Shown here in pieces: positions 42,594-50,759 of a stretch of 64,000 bases of DNA (position 1 is its first letter; each line of letters starts with the position of its first letter). The notes under the pieces were generated by a model. That model was not told the origin of the DNA and searched no databases. It saw nothing but the letters and a program-made list of their open reading frames with translations. The stretch comes from Solimonas flava DSM 18980 (lineage in GTDB: Bacteria; Pseudomonadota; Gammaproteobacteria; Nevskiales; Nevskiaceae): the NCBI RefSeq assembly GCF_000426685.1, contig NZ_AUFV01000013.1, positions 78,738-142,737 on the forward strand, written 5' to 3'. A program made the translations under genes and the position numbers.

Positions 42594-43871
42594 TCAGGCC
42601 GGACGGCCGAGCGCCGCGCCGGCCGCGCGCGGCGGCGGCTCGCGGCGCGGGATCAGCAGCACCAGCAGCGCCGCCAGCAGCATCGCGCCGATGAAGACCT
42701 GGAACGCCAGCGTGTAATCGCCGCGCGCGTCGAAAGCCTGGCCGACGAAGCGCACGGCGAGCAGCGTGACCAGCATGTTCAGCGGATTCATCAAGCCGAG
42801 CACGCCGCCGAAGGAGCGCGCGCCGAAGCGTTCGGCGACCAGCGCCGCCCACAGCGGCAGCTCGCCGCCGGTGGCGATGCCGGCGAGGCAGCACAGCGCC
42901 AGCAACAGCGGGAACGGCGGCTGCGCGATCAGCGCCAGCAGCAGCACGATCATGCAGGCGGCGACGACCAGCAGCAGCCAGCGCTTGTCGACGCGGTCGG
43001 CGAGCGCGCCGAACAGCAGCTTGCCGAGCACCGAGCAGAACGCCATCGCCGACATCAGCAGCGTCGCCTGCGCCAGCCCGATGCCGGCGTCGGTCGCGTA
43101 CGGCACCAGCGACACCAGCAACGCCTGATTGGTCGCGAACACCAGCGCCACCGACAGGCCGATGCACCAGAAGCCGCGCTCGGCGAGCAGCGCGCGCGTG
43201 GTCCACAGCGGCCCGTCGAGCGCGGCGCCGGCAACGGCCGCGGCGTCGCCGTCCGGATGCAGGCCGCGATCCTGCGGGCGGTCGCGAATCACCAGCCAGG
43301 CGAGCAGCGGCATCAGCACCGCGATCAGCGCCGCCTGCACCAGCAGCGCCGCGCGCCAACCGTGCGCGGCGAGCACGAAGGCCATCAGCGGCACGATCAC
43401 GCTGCCGCCGATCGAGGTCGCCACCGCGGCGATGCCGAGCGCCTTGCCGCGATGGCGAACGAACCAGCGCGTCGCCAGCGTGTTGGCGACCAGCGGGCCG
43501 ATCGCCACCGAGCCCGGCGCCATCAGCAGCGCGATCGCCAGCGCGATCACGACGATCGAATCGCTGCTGGCGACGACCAGCATGCCGGCCGCCATCGCCA
43601 GCGCGCCGCCGATCATCAGGCGGCGGATCGAATGGCGGTCCATCCAGCGCCCGAGCAGCGGCGCCGACAGACCCATGCCGACGTAGAACAGCAGCATGCC
43701 GTTGTTGGCGCTCGCGCGGCTGATGCCGAAGACCTCGCAGATCGGCTTCACGAACAGGCCGAAGGCGTAGATCGTGCTGCCGATCGCCAGCATCTCGCCG
43801 ACGAAGGCGGCGGCCAGCACCCACCAGCCGGCGAAGATCCGCGTCTCCCGGCTTCCCGTGCTCACGTGCAT
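42594..43871 (-). CDS. MFS transporter (OFA/monocarboxylate-like)
   Basis: 425 residues, 12 predicted helices. The region YAFGLFVKPICEVFGISRAS and the intracellular loop DRHSIRRLMIGGA between helices 2 and 3 are characteristic of the major facilitator superfamily; a second ALADRVDKRWLLL loop marks the half-repeat. Similar to oxalate/formate antiporter and monocarboxylate members. Downstream of DUF1329/DUF1302 on the same strand (80-base gap), so it probably imports the compound or its acid products across the inner membrane. Confidence 0.88.
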   Translation of the reverse strand: MHVSTGSRETRIFAGWWVLAAAFVGEMLAIGSTIYAFGLFVKPICEVFGISRASANNGMLLFYVGMGLSAPLLGRWMDRHSIRRLMIGGALAMAAGMLVVASSDSIVVIALAIALLMAPGSVAIGPLVANTLATRWFVRHRGKALGIAAVATSIGGSVIVPLMAFVLAAHGWRAALLVQAALIAVLMPLLAWLVIRDRPQDRGLHPDGDAAAVAGAALDGPLWTTRALLAERGFWCIGLSVALVFATNQALLVSLVPYATDAGIGLAQATLLMSAMAFCSVLGKLLFGALADRVDKRWLLLVVAACMIVLLLALIAQPPFPLLLALCCLAGIATGGELPLWAALVAERFGARSFGGVLGLMNPLNMLVTLLAVRFVGQAFDARGDYTLAFQVFIGAMLLAALLVLLIPRREPPPRAAGAALGRPA

Positions 43872-43951
43872 CGCGGTCGCTCTCCCGTGTCGGTGGCCGG
43901 CGAAGGCCGGCGCGCATCGCGCCGGCCCCGCCCTGCCTGCGCAGCGGCGCC

Positions 43952-45322
43952 TCAGGTGCCGCCGCGGCGCACGCCGTCGGTGGTGAACTCGCCCGGCCGC
44001 GGCTCGCGGCGGTTGAAGCGTGCCGAGCTGGGCTCCTCGCTGGTGATGTTCTCGGCGCTGTACGAGCCGGCGAACAGGTCCTGGTAGATGCTGGCGTTGA
44101 GGTAGTAGAACTTGCCGTCGTAGGCGTAGGTCGGGCAGTTCATCGCCGCGCGCCAGAGCTGGCCGCGCGTGTCGTAGTTGTCGGCCAGCAGCATGTGCCA
44201 GCTGTCCTCGTCGATGTACATGCGGCGCTTGCCGTAGACGTGGCGCGTGCCCGGCTTGAGCAAGCCCTCGATGACCCAGACGCGGTGCAGCTCGTAGCGG
44301 ATCTGCTCCGGATTGGGATGACCGCGCGTCGAGATCAGGTCGGCGTACTTCATCGACGGATCTTCGAGCCGGTTGGTGTGATACGGCACGTAGACCTCGC
44401 GCTTGCCGATCAGCTTCCAGTTGAAACGCTCCGGCGAGCCGTTGAAACCGTTCTGCTCGTCGACCACGCGCGGACCCGAATCCATCGGGTAGTCGTAGCC
44501 GACGTCCGGCGACTTGCGCAGGCGCCGCGAGCCCGGGTCGTACTGCCAGGCCTGGCGCGGGAAGCCGATGAAGTCGAACGAGTTGACGGTGAAGGTGATC
44601 TTGCCGGCGTCGCGCGGCGGCGCCTTCTGCGTGCTGATGCTCGTCGAGTAGACGCCGTCGTCCCAGTTGGCGCGGTCGTCGCCGCGGATGTAGCGGTTGT
44701 AGGCGATCAGCTCGGTGCGCGACCAGGCGACGCTGCCGTTCGGCTGCACGTAGGCACCGACGTTCGGCGCCTCGTACATCCAGCCGGAGACCACCGACAT
44801 GACGTTGTAGAGCACCTCGCTGCCGTCCTTCGGGATCGGGAACGCCGGCCCGCCGTAGGCGCCCTTGAGCGTCAGCCCGTCGTTGCTCAGCCTGGCGCTG
44901 GTCGCATTGAGCTTGACGTTCTCGTAGACGCGGTCCTCGTAGCGGAAATCGCGATGGGTCGGATAGACGTTCATCCGGTACGTCTGCGGATACTTCGCGA
45001 ACAGCGCCTTCTGGCCATCGCTGAGCTTGTCGGCGTACTGCGCGAGGTTCTGCGCGGTGATCGTGAACAGCGGTTTCTCGCCGGGATACGGATCGGCGTT
45101 GCGCTTGCCGTCGTACTGCACCTGCGGCGGCACGCCGAGCCACTTGCCGGACCAGACCGGGATGCTGCCGTCGGCGTTGCCGGCGCGCTCGGCGCCGAGT
45201 GGCGTGAGCGTGGTGCCGAGGGCCTTGGCCTCGTCGGCCGAGACCGCGGCGTGCGCGGCGAGGCTGAACGCAAGCGGGATCGCCGCGGCGAGGGCGCGCG
45301 CACAGGGGATGCGAATCGTCAT
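43952..45322 (-). CDS. DUF1329 exported protein (paired with DUF1302)
   Basis: 456 residues; signal peptide ALAAAIPLAFSLAAHA. Family segments correspond one-to-one with the copy at 7390: YPQTYRMNVYPTHRDFRYED, RFNWKLIGKREVYVPYHTNR, YELHRVWVIEGLLKPGTRHV and YDTRGQLWRAAMNCP. Upstream neighbour is a DUF1302 outer-membrane protein 11 bases away. In characterised operons the two act together in the envelope for very hydrophobic substrates. The shared length (456) with the 7390 copy shows they are paralogues. Confidence 0.93.
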   Translation of the reverse strand: MTIRIPCARALAAAIPLAFSLAAHAAVSADEAKALGTTLTPLGAERAGNADGSIPVWSGKWLGVPPQVQYDGKRNADPYPGEKPLFTITAQNLAQYADKLSDGQKALFAKYPQTYRMNVYPTHRDFRYEDRVYENVKLNATSARLSNDGLTLKGAYGGPAFPIPKDGSEVLYNVMSVVSGWMYEAPNVGAYVQPNGSVAWSRTELIAYNRYIRGDDRANWDDGVYSTSISTQKAPPRDAGKITFTVNSFDFIGFPRQAWQYDPGSRRLRKSPDVGYDYPMDSGPRVVDEQNGFNGSPERFNWKLIGKREVYVPYHTNRLEDPSMKYADLISTRGHPNPEQIRYELHRVWVIEGLLKPGTRHVYGKRRMYIDEDSWHMLLADNYDTRGQLWRAAMNCPTYAYDGKFYYLNASIYQDLFAGSYSAENITSEEPSSARFNRREPRPGEFTTDGVRRGGT

Positions 45323-45333
45323 GGAGCGTCTCC

Positions 45334-46980
45334 TCAGAAGCTGTACTTGGCGTTGAACGCGGCGTAGCTGCGGTCGGCGAGCGTGCGGTTTTCGAGGCTC
45401 GCGCCGCCGGCGTAGCCGTTGTAGGTCAGGCCGAGTTCGAGGTTGTTGAGATACTTGAGCGTGCCGCCGACCGCGTAGCGGATGTCGCCCTTGCCGGTGT
45501 AGCTGCCGAGCGCACCGCCGATCGCCGACTTGCCGCTGATGTCGTAGCCGTTGACCAGGCTCAGCGTGAAGTCCCAGCCCGGGAACACCTGCTTGTAGCC
45601 GGCCTGCGCGAGGAACTGGACGGCGGTGGCGTCGCGCGTGTTGCTGATCTGGTCGTAGCGCACGCTGCCGCCCATGCCGTCCGGCACGACGATGGCGTCG
45701 ACGTCCTGCACATGCACGTAGCCGACTTCGCCGAGCAGCGTCAGGCTGTCCCACAGCGCCGTCGGCAGCAGCAGCTTGGTGACGTTGAGGTTGCCCTGCC
45801 AGACGTCGCCGCGCGTCGGCACCGGCGACGTGCCGACGTTGACGTTGAGGCCGGCGTCCTGACGCAGGCTCACCTCGGCGCCGATCGCCGCGCCGAGCAC
45901 TTCGCTCGACAGCGCCAGCGCCGACATCTTGATGTCGTCGGTGTAGACGATCTGGTACTGGCTCGGGATCGCCAGCGTGCCGACGCCGGGAATCGTCACC
46001 GCCGTGGTCGTGGTGGTCGCGCCGACCGGGTTCTTGTCGTGATAGCGGATGTGGTAGGCCGAGACCTCGGTCGCCTCGCCGAACAGATAGCGCAGGCCGG
46101 CACCCCACTGGCCGCTGTCGCCCGGTTCGATGTCGCGGCCGCGCGGCACCTTGCTCGACAGGCCGAACAGGGCCAGCACCGGATCGAGCGGTTCGAGCTG
46201 CGGCACGCGCAGGAACGTGGCGCCGGGGCCGGTGACGTCGCTGGTGCTGAAGTAGCCGCCGACCGGATTGAGCTCGGTGCCCTTCCATTCCCACTGCCAG
46301 TAGGCGAGCGCGCTGAAGCGGTCGGTGAGACCCCACTGCGCGTAGATCTGCCCGGCCGGCAGCAGGATCTCCTTGACCTCGGTGCCCGGCACGTTGGACT
46401 TGGTCGCGTCGGCCGGCGCCTGCGCGCCGCTCATGTTCGGAAAGAACAGGCTCTCGCCCCAGGACACCACCTGGTTGCCGACGCGCACGTCGAGCGCCGT
46501 CGAACCGATCGAGAAGTTGCCGTAGGCGTAGGCGTCGAGCAGGCGCGCGCGCTTGCCGAGATAGTCGCGCGCCGAGCCGGTGAACTGGTCGTAGTCACCG
46601 GTGCGGTTGATCGTGCCGGGCGAGTCGTTGTCGTTCTTGTGGAAGTAGACGTCGTCGTAGAACGCACTGCCGCGCACGAACACGCCGTAGCGCTGGTAGC
46701 GGAAGTTGGTCTCGGCGAGCAGCGCCAGGCGGTTGTTGATCAGCGCGCCCTTGTCGTAGTTGCGGTCGCCGTCGTCGCCGTTGACGTTCGAGATCAGCGT
46801 TGCATCCGGATCGTCGACGCGCACCGCCAGGCTGTAGGTCAGGTTCGCCAGGTAGTCGAGCGTGAAGCCCGAGCCGAGGTCGACGCTGCCGGCCCAGGCC
46901 GGCGCCGCCGCCAGCGCGGCGACGATGCCCACGCCGACGCCCGCGCCGCGACCGGGGCGCTTGTGCCTTCTCACTGCCAT
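45334..46980 (-). CDS. DUF1302 outer-membrane protein
   Basis: 548 residues with a signal peptide (VGIVAALAAAPAWA). Family signatures include GSGFTLDYLANLTYSLAVRV, NYDKGALINNRLALLAETNF, RLLDAYAYGNF, VRVGNQVVSWGESLFFPNMS and ITKLAYxxW-like GQIYAQWGLTDRFSALAYWQ; the last residue is Phe (FNAKYSF), as for beta-barrel insertion. DUF1302 proteins are large outer-membrane barrels co-occurring with DUF1329, here in the same operon. Probable uptake channel for a hydrophobic carbon source. The AraC gene at 47269 diverges from it. Confidence 0.93.
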   Translation of the reverse strand: MAVRRHKRPGRGAGVGVGIVAALAAAPAWAGSVDLGSGFTLDYLANLTYSLAVRVDDPDATLISNVNGDDGDRNYDKGALINNRLALLAETNFRYQRYGVFVRGSAFYDDVYFHKNDNDSPGTINRTGDYDQFTGSARDYLGKRARLLDAYAYGNFSIGSTALDVRVGNQVVSWGESLFFPNMSGAQAPADATKSNVPGTEVKEILLPAGQIYAQWGLTDRFSALAYWQWEWKGTELNPVGGYFSTSDVTGPGATFLRVPQLEPLDPVLALFGLSSKVPRGRDIEPGDSGQWGAGLRYLFGEATEVSAYHIRYHDKNPVGATTTTTAVTIPGVGTLAIPSQYQIVYTDDIKMSALALSSEVLGAAIGAEVSLRQDAGLNVNVGTSPVPTRGDVWQGNLNVTKLLLPTALWDSLTLLGEVGYVHVQDVDAIVVPDGMGGSVRYDQISNTRDATAVQFLAQAGYKQVFPGWDFTLSLVNGYDISGKSAIGGALGSYTGKGDIRYAVGGTLKYLNNLELGLTYNGYAGGASLENRTLADRSYAAFNAKYSF

Positions 46981-47268
46981 GTTCTCTCCTCCGCACGTTT
47001 GCGTTGCTTGTGCCGCGGTCTGCGCCGCGGGTCGTCTTCGATGCAGCGCAACATCGGCGCGGCGTGGACGACCTGCCGAGCGTGCGCGTTCGGGCCTGCC
47101 GATTTCTTGGTGAATCCGTCGCGACTTGTTGTTTTTTTCGTACTGTCAGCTACCGCACGGCGGGGCGTCATCGCCGTTCGTCCGGTCTGCCGATCTACGC
47201 TATCCGGATGACATCGGCGGACGAAGGCCGCGCTAGGCTCGTCCGCATTCCCGTGTGGAGGTTCGCCG

Positions 47269-48141
47269 ATGACGATGCCGGCCATCCCGCGCAGCGCGGT
47301 TTCACCGTCCTTCCATACCGTCGCGACCGTGGTCGCGACCGGCGATCTGCGCCGCTGCGGCGCGCGCGGTTCGGTGCTCGAGCTGCGCGATTCCGAGATC
47401 GACTACTCCACCGCGCCCGCGCATCTGTGCTTCTGGGTGCCGCTGTGCGGCGGCATCACCGTCTCGCCGCGCAAGGGCCAGGCCTACGGCGTCGCCGGCG
47501 AACGCCTGACGATCAGCCCGCCCGGCTCGGTCTGGCGCGGCGCCTGGCGCGGCCGCATGAGCACGATGATGCTGGAGATCCATCCGGCGGTACTCGACGA
47601 GCTGGCGCCGGGCCGCGTCGTCTATCCGAATCGCGGCGAGCTGCTGCTCGCCGAGGATGCGACGCTGCGCCACAGCATCCTCGCGCTGCAGCACAGCCTG
47701 GCGCTGTCGACGCCGGACGACGGCCTGTTCGCCGGCCACATCGCGCGCGCCGTCGCCTGGCACTATCTGCGCCGCTACTGCAGCACGCGCGTCGCCGACG
47801 ACGACCGCCGCAAGCTGACGCCGGCGCAGCTCAAGCGCGCGCTGGAGCTGATCGACGCGCGCCTCGCCGACAAGCTCGCGCTCGACGAGCTGGCCGAACT
47901 GCTCGATCTCAGCGTCGCCACCTTCTGCCGCCGCTTCAAGCACAGCGTCGGCCTGCCGCCGTACCAGTACGTGCTGCGCACGCGCATCGAGCGCGCCAAG
48001 GCCCAGCTGGCGCGCCACGAACGCTCGCTGTCGGAGATCGCGCAGGCGCTCGGCTTCTACGACCAGAGCCAGTTCAGCAACGCCTTCCGGCGCATCGTCG
48101 GCATCAGCCCGCGCGAGTATCGGCGGCGCCTGCAGTCCTGA
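47269..48141 (+). CDS. AraC-family regulator
   Basis: 290 residues from the ATG at 47269 with GGAGG seven bases upstream. N-terminal cupin-like domain (CFWVPLCGGITVSPRKGQAY, ERLTISPPGSVWRGAW). C-terminal HTH pair: LDELAELLDLSVATFCRRFK and LSEIAQALGFYDQSQFSNAF, then ISPREYRRRL. Divergent from the DUF1302-DUF1329-MFS operon over 288 bases, so it probably activates it. Two CTGCCGAT boxes (47096 and 47187) lie in between, 91 bases apart. Confidence 0.9.
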   Translation: MTMPAIPRSAVSPSFHTVATVVATGDLRRCGARGSVLELRDSEIDYSTAPAHLCFWVPLCGGITVSPRKGQAYGVAGERLTISPPGSVWRGAWRGRMSTMMLEIHPAVLDELAPGRVVYPNRGELLLAEDATLRHSILALQHSLALSTPDDGLFAGHIARAVAWHYLRRYCSTRVADDDRRKLTPAQLKRALELIDARLADKLALDELAELLDLSVATFCRRFKHSVGLPPYQYVLRTRIERAKAQLARHERSLSEIAQALGFYDQSQFSNAFRRIVGISPREYRRRLQS

Positions 48142-48156
48142 AGAAGCGGCGCGCTC

Positions 48157-49011
48157 TCAGCGCTCGCCGACCATGCCGAGCAGCGCCAGCTTGATGCGCT
48201 GCAGGTGGCGGTCGACGTGGCGCAGCTTGCGCTCGAAGACGTGCTCGATCGACAGGCCGGTGAGGAAGCAGTGCACGAAGGTCATCGCCTCGCGCAGCTG
48301 CGCGTCGTCGAGCCTCGAGTCGCTGAAGATTTCGCGCATCAGCTTCTGGTGCGCGCGGATGTGTCGCTCCTCGGCGCGGCTCGGCTGCGCGCGCTGGAAG
48401 CCGCGCATCGCCAGCAGGATCTCCAGCGCGACCAGATAGAGGTCGTCCTGGTAGTGCGCCCACATCAGCTCGACGAAGCGGTCGACGCGGCCTGCCAGCG
48501 GGCCGCCGCGCAGCGCCGGATCGCTCATGCGCGCCGAGAACTGCTGGTGCGAGCGCTCCAGGATCGCGTCGAGGATGTCTTCCTTGGCGCCGAAGTGATG
48601 CTGCGCGGCGCCCCAGGTCATGCCGGCGCGCGCGGCAATGCGGCTGGCAGTGGCGTTGGCGAAGCCGCCTTCCTTGATCAGCGCGATGACGGCGCCGATG
48701 ATCTTGTCGCGCGCCAGCTGCGTCTTCTGCGCCTGGCGGCCGAGCGGGGCCTCGCCGGCCCCGGCCGCGGCGGCGCCGGTCGCGCGGCGCGCCGCCGCCG
48801 GGGTCGCAGTGTGGCGGACGGCCGTCTTCGGCGCGGACGCCGGGGTCGCGGCCTTGCGCACCGCGGCCTTCTTCCCGGGCGCCGGGCTCGCAAGCTTGCG
48901 GACCGCGGTTTTCCTTTCGGGCGATGCGGGCGCGGTCTTGCGGACGGCGGCTTTCTTCTCGGGCGATGCGGGCTTCGCGCGCGGACGCGCGCCGGGGGCA
49001 AGCTTGGCCAT
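48157..49011 (-). CDS. TetR-family regulator with histone-H1-like N-terminal tail
   Basis: 284 residues from the ATG at 49011. The C-terminal part is an ordinary TetR: HTH about 99-145 (IIGAVIALIKEGGFANATAS, RIAARAGMTWGAAQHHFGAK) then the ligand domain. The first ~90 residues are Ala/Lys/Pro/Arg-rich with a 14-residue period: KKAAVRK at 19, RKTAVRK at 33, KKAAVRK at 47, PKTAVRH at 61. Such tails occur in AlgP/H1-like DNA-binding proteins, rarely on TetR proteins. The upstream dehydrogenase gene ends 3 bases before it, so it probably autoregulates that operon. Confidence 0.88.
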   Translation of the reverse strand: MAKLAPGARPRAKPASPEKKAAVRKTAPASPERKTAVRKLASPAPGKKAAVRKAATPASAPKTAVRHTATPAAARRATGAAAAGAGEAPLGRQAQKTQLARDKIIGAVIALIKEGGFANATASRIAARAGMTWGAAQHHFGAKEDILDAILERSHQQFSARMSDPALRGGPLAGRVDRFVELMWAHYQDDLYLVALEILLAMRGFQRAQPSRAEERHIRAHQKLMREIFSDSRLDDAQLREAMTFVHCFLTGLSIEHVFERKLRHVDRHLQRIKLALLGMVGER

Positions 49012-49013
49012 GC

Positions 49014-50759
49014 TCAGGCGGGGGACGGGATGCGCTCGGAATCGGGGGCGCGATTGTCCACCAGATCGGCGCAGGCGTGCTCGGCGGCGAGAAAGCCGAA
49101 CGTCATCGCCGGCCCCAGCGTCGCGCCGGCGCCCGGATACCAGCGGCCGGTGACCGAGGCGGCGACGTTGCCGACCGCGTACAGGCCGGCGATCGGCCGG
49201 CCCTGCGTGTCTAGCACGCGCGCCTGCGCGTCGGTCGCCAGCCCGCCCTTGGTGCCGATGTCGCCGGGATGGATCTGCAGCGCGTGGTACGGCGCCTCCG
49301 TCAGCGGCGCCAGACAGGGATTCGGCTGCACGCGCACGTCGCCGTAGAGCCGGTCGTAGGGATTCTCGCCGCGCTGGAAATCCTCGTCGCGGCCGGCCGC
49401 CGCGAAGCCGTTGAAGCGCGCGACCGTGGCGGCGAGACCGTCGCCGTCGATGCCGAGCCGGCCGGCCAGTTCGCGCAGCGTCGCGGCGCGCGTCAGCAGC
49501 CCGCGGCGGATGCGCCGCGGCTGCAGCCAGTTCAGATGCATGCCGCCGGGCAGCAGCGGGCCGAACGGATACTCGCGGGCATAGCGCGCGTCGAAGATCA
49601 GCCAGGCCGGCAGGTTGCCGGCGCCGTACATCGCCTGCACCGCGGTCGTGTAGGCGACCGATTCGTTGAAGAAGCGCCGCCCCTGCGCGTTGACGACGAT
49701 CGCGCCCGGCATCGAGCGCTCGGTGAACAGCATGCGCGCGCGATCCTCGCCGGCGATGTGCATCGTCGGCCCCCACCAGGCTTCGTCGAGCAGGCGCGTG
49801 CCGGCGCCGATCGCCTGCGCCGCGAGCAGCAGATCGCCGGTGTTGTGCGGGCTCGCCGCCGACCAGCGTGTGTCGGTCGGCTGCGGCAGGTAGCGCTCGC
49901 GCAGCGCCTGATTGTGCTCGAACCCGCCGCTGCCGAGGATCACGCCGCGCCGCGCGCGAATCGTCTCGCGGCGGCCGCCGCGCTCGATCTCGACGCCGGT
50001 GACGGCGCCGTGCGCGTCGGTCAGCAGCCGCGTGACCGGCGCGCGCAGCCAGATCGGCACGCCGAGATCGAGCAGCGAGCGACGCAGGCGGCCGATCAGC
50101 GCGTTGCCCATCGTCAGCCGCCGCGAGCGTCGCGAGCGCAGCCGCCACGGCAGGTCGAGGGCGTAGACGGCGACCAGCTTCAGCAGCAGCAGCCACCAGC
50201 CGGGCGACTTGCTGAGCAGGATCGCGCCCTCGGTGTTGCTGTAGCCGATCAGGCCGAGCACGCGCGTCTGCCGGTGCGGCTCCTGCAGATCGAGAAAGTC
50301 CGCGCCGAGCGCGCGCGCGTCGTACGGCAGCGGATCGACCGAGCGGCCGCCGGTCTTGGCCCCGGGCAGATGCTGGTAGTAATCGGCGTAGTAGGCCATC
50401 GCCTGATAGGCGACGCGGCTGTGCGCGCACAGCCAGCGCAGCATGCGCCGGCCGTGACGCACGAAGGCGCGCACGTTGGCGTCCGGCACAGTGTCGCCGA
50501 GCAGCTGGCGCAGGTACTGCAGCGCCTCGTCCTCGCTGTCGTCGATGCCGCAGTCGGCCATCAGGTGATTGGCCGGAATCCACAGGCCGCCGCCGGAAGT
50601 CGCCGAGGTGCCGCCGTACTGCGCGGCCTTCTCGACGATCAGCACCCTGGCGCCGGCGTGCGCGGCGCGCAGCGCCGCGGTCAGCGCGCCGGCGCCGGAG
50701 CCGACGACGACCAGATCGGTTTCATGCTGTGCAGCCATCGGCGGCGGCGCGCGCGTCAT
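49014..50759 (-). CDS. KstD-like FAD-dependent 3-ketosteroid dehydrogenase family protein
   Basis: 581 residues from the ATG at 50759 (overlapping the upstream stop as ATGA). FAD site GSGAGA at 20-25 and VLIVEKAAQYGGTSATSGGG; C-terminal YPGAGATLGPAMTFGFLAAE binds FAD and substrate. Shared with 3-ketosteroid delta-1-dehydrogenases and fumarate-reductase-like flavoproteins. In context (Rieske oxygenase, DUF1302/1329, Ltp/DUF35) a role in steroid-ring dehydrogenation is plausible, but substrate is not proven. Coupled to a PQQ dehydrogenase and followed 3 bases later by a TetR gene. Confidence 0.82.
   Translation of the reverse strand: MTRAPPPMAAQHETDLVVVGSGAGALTAALRAAHAGARVLIVEKAAQYGGTSATSGGGLWIPANHLMADCGIDDSEDEALQYLRQLLGDTVPDANVRAFVRHGRRMLRWLCAHSRVAYQAMAYYADYYQHLPGAKTGGRSVDPLPYDARALGADFLDLQEPHRQTRVLGLIGYSNTEGAILLSKSPGWWLLLLKLVAVYALDLPWRLRSRRSRRLTMGNALIGRLRRSLLDLGVPIWLRAPVTRLLTDAHGAVTGVEIERGGRRETIRARRGVILGSGGFEHNQALRERYLPQPTDTRWSAASPHNTGDLLLAAQAIGAGTRLLDEAWWGPTMHIAGEDRARMLFTERSMPGAIVVNAQGRRFFNESVAYTTAVQAMYGAGNLPAWLIFDARYAREYPFGPLLPGGMHLNWLQPRRIRRGLLTRAATLRELAGRLGIDGDGLAATVARFNGFAAAGRDEDFQRGENPYDRLYGDVRVQPNPCLAPLTEAPYHALQIHPGDIGTKGGLATDAQARVLDTQGRPIAGLYAVGNVAASVTGRWYPGAGATLGPAMTFGFLAAEHACADLVDNRAPDSERIPSPA

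Noticed and set aside
47096..47194. Two CTGCCGAT boxes between the AraC and DUF1302 genes as an operator pair
   Set aside because: The 91-base spacing is not a simple half-site arrangement and an eight-base match is weak in this composition; noted only in the AraC entry.
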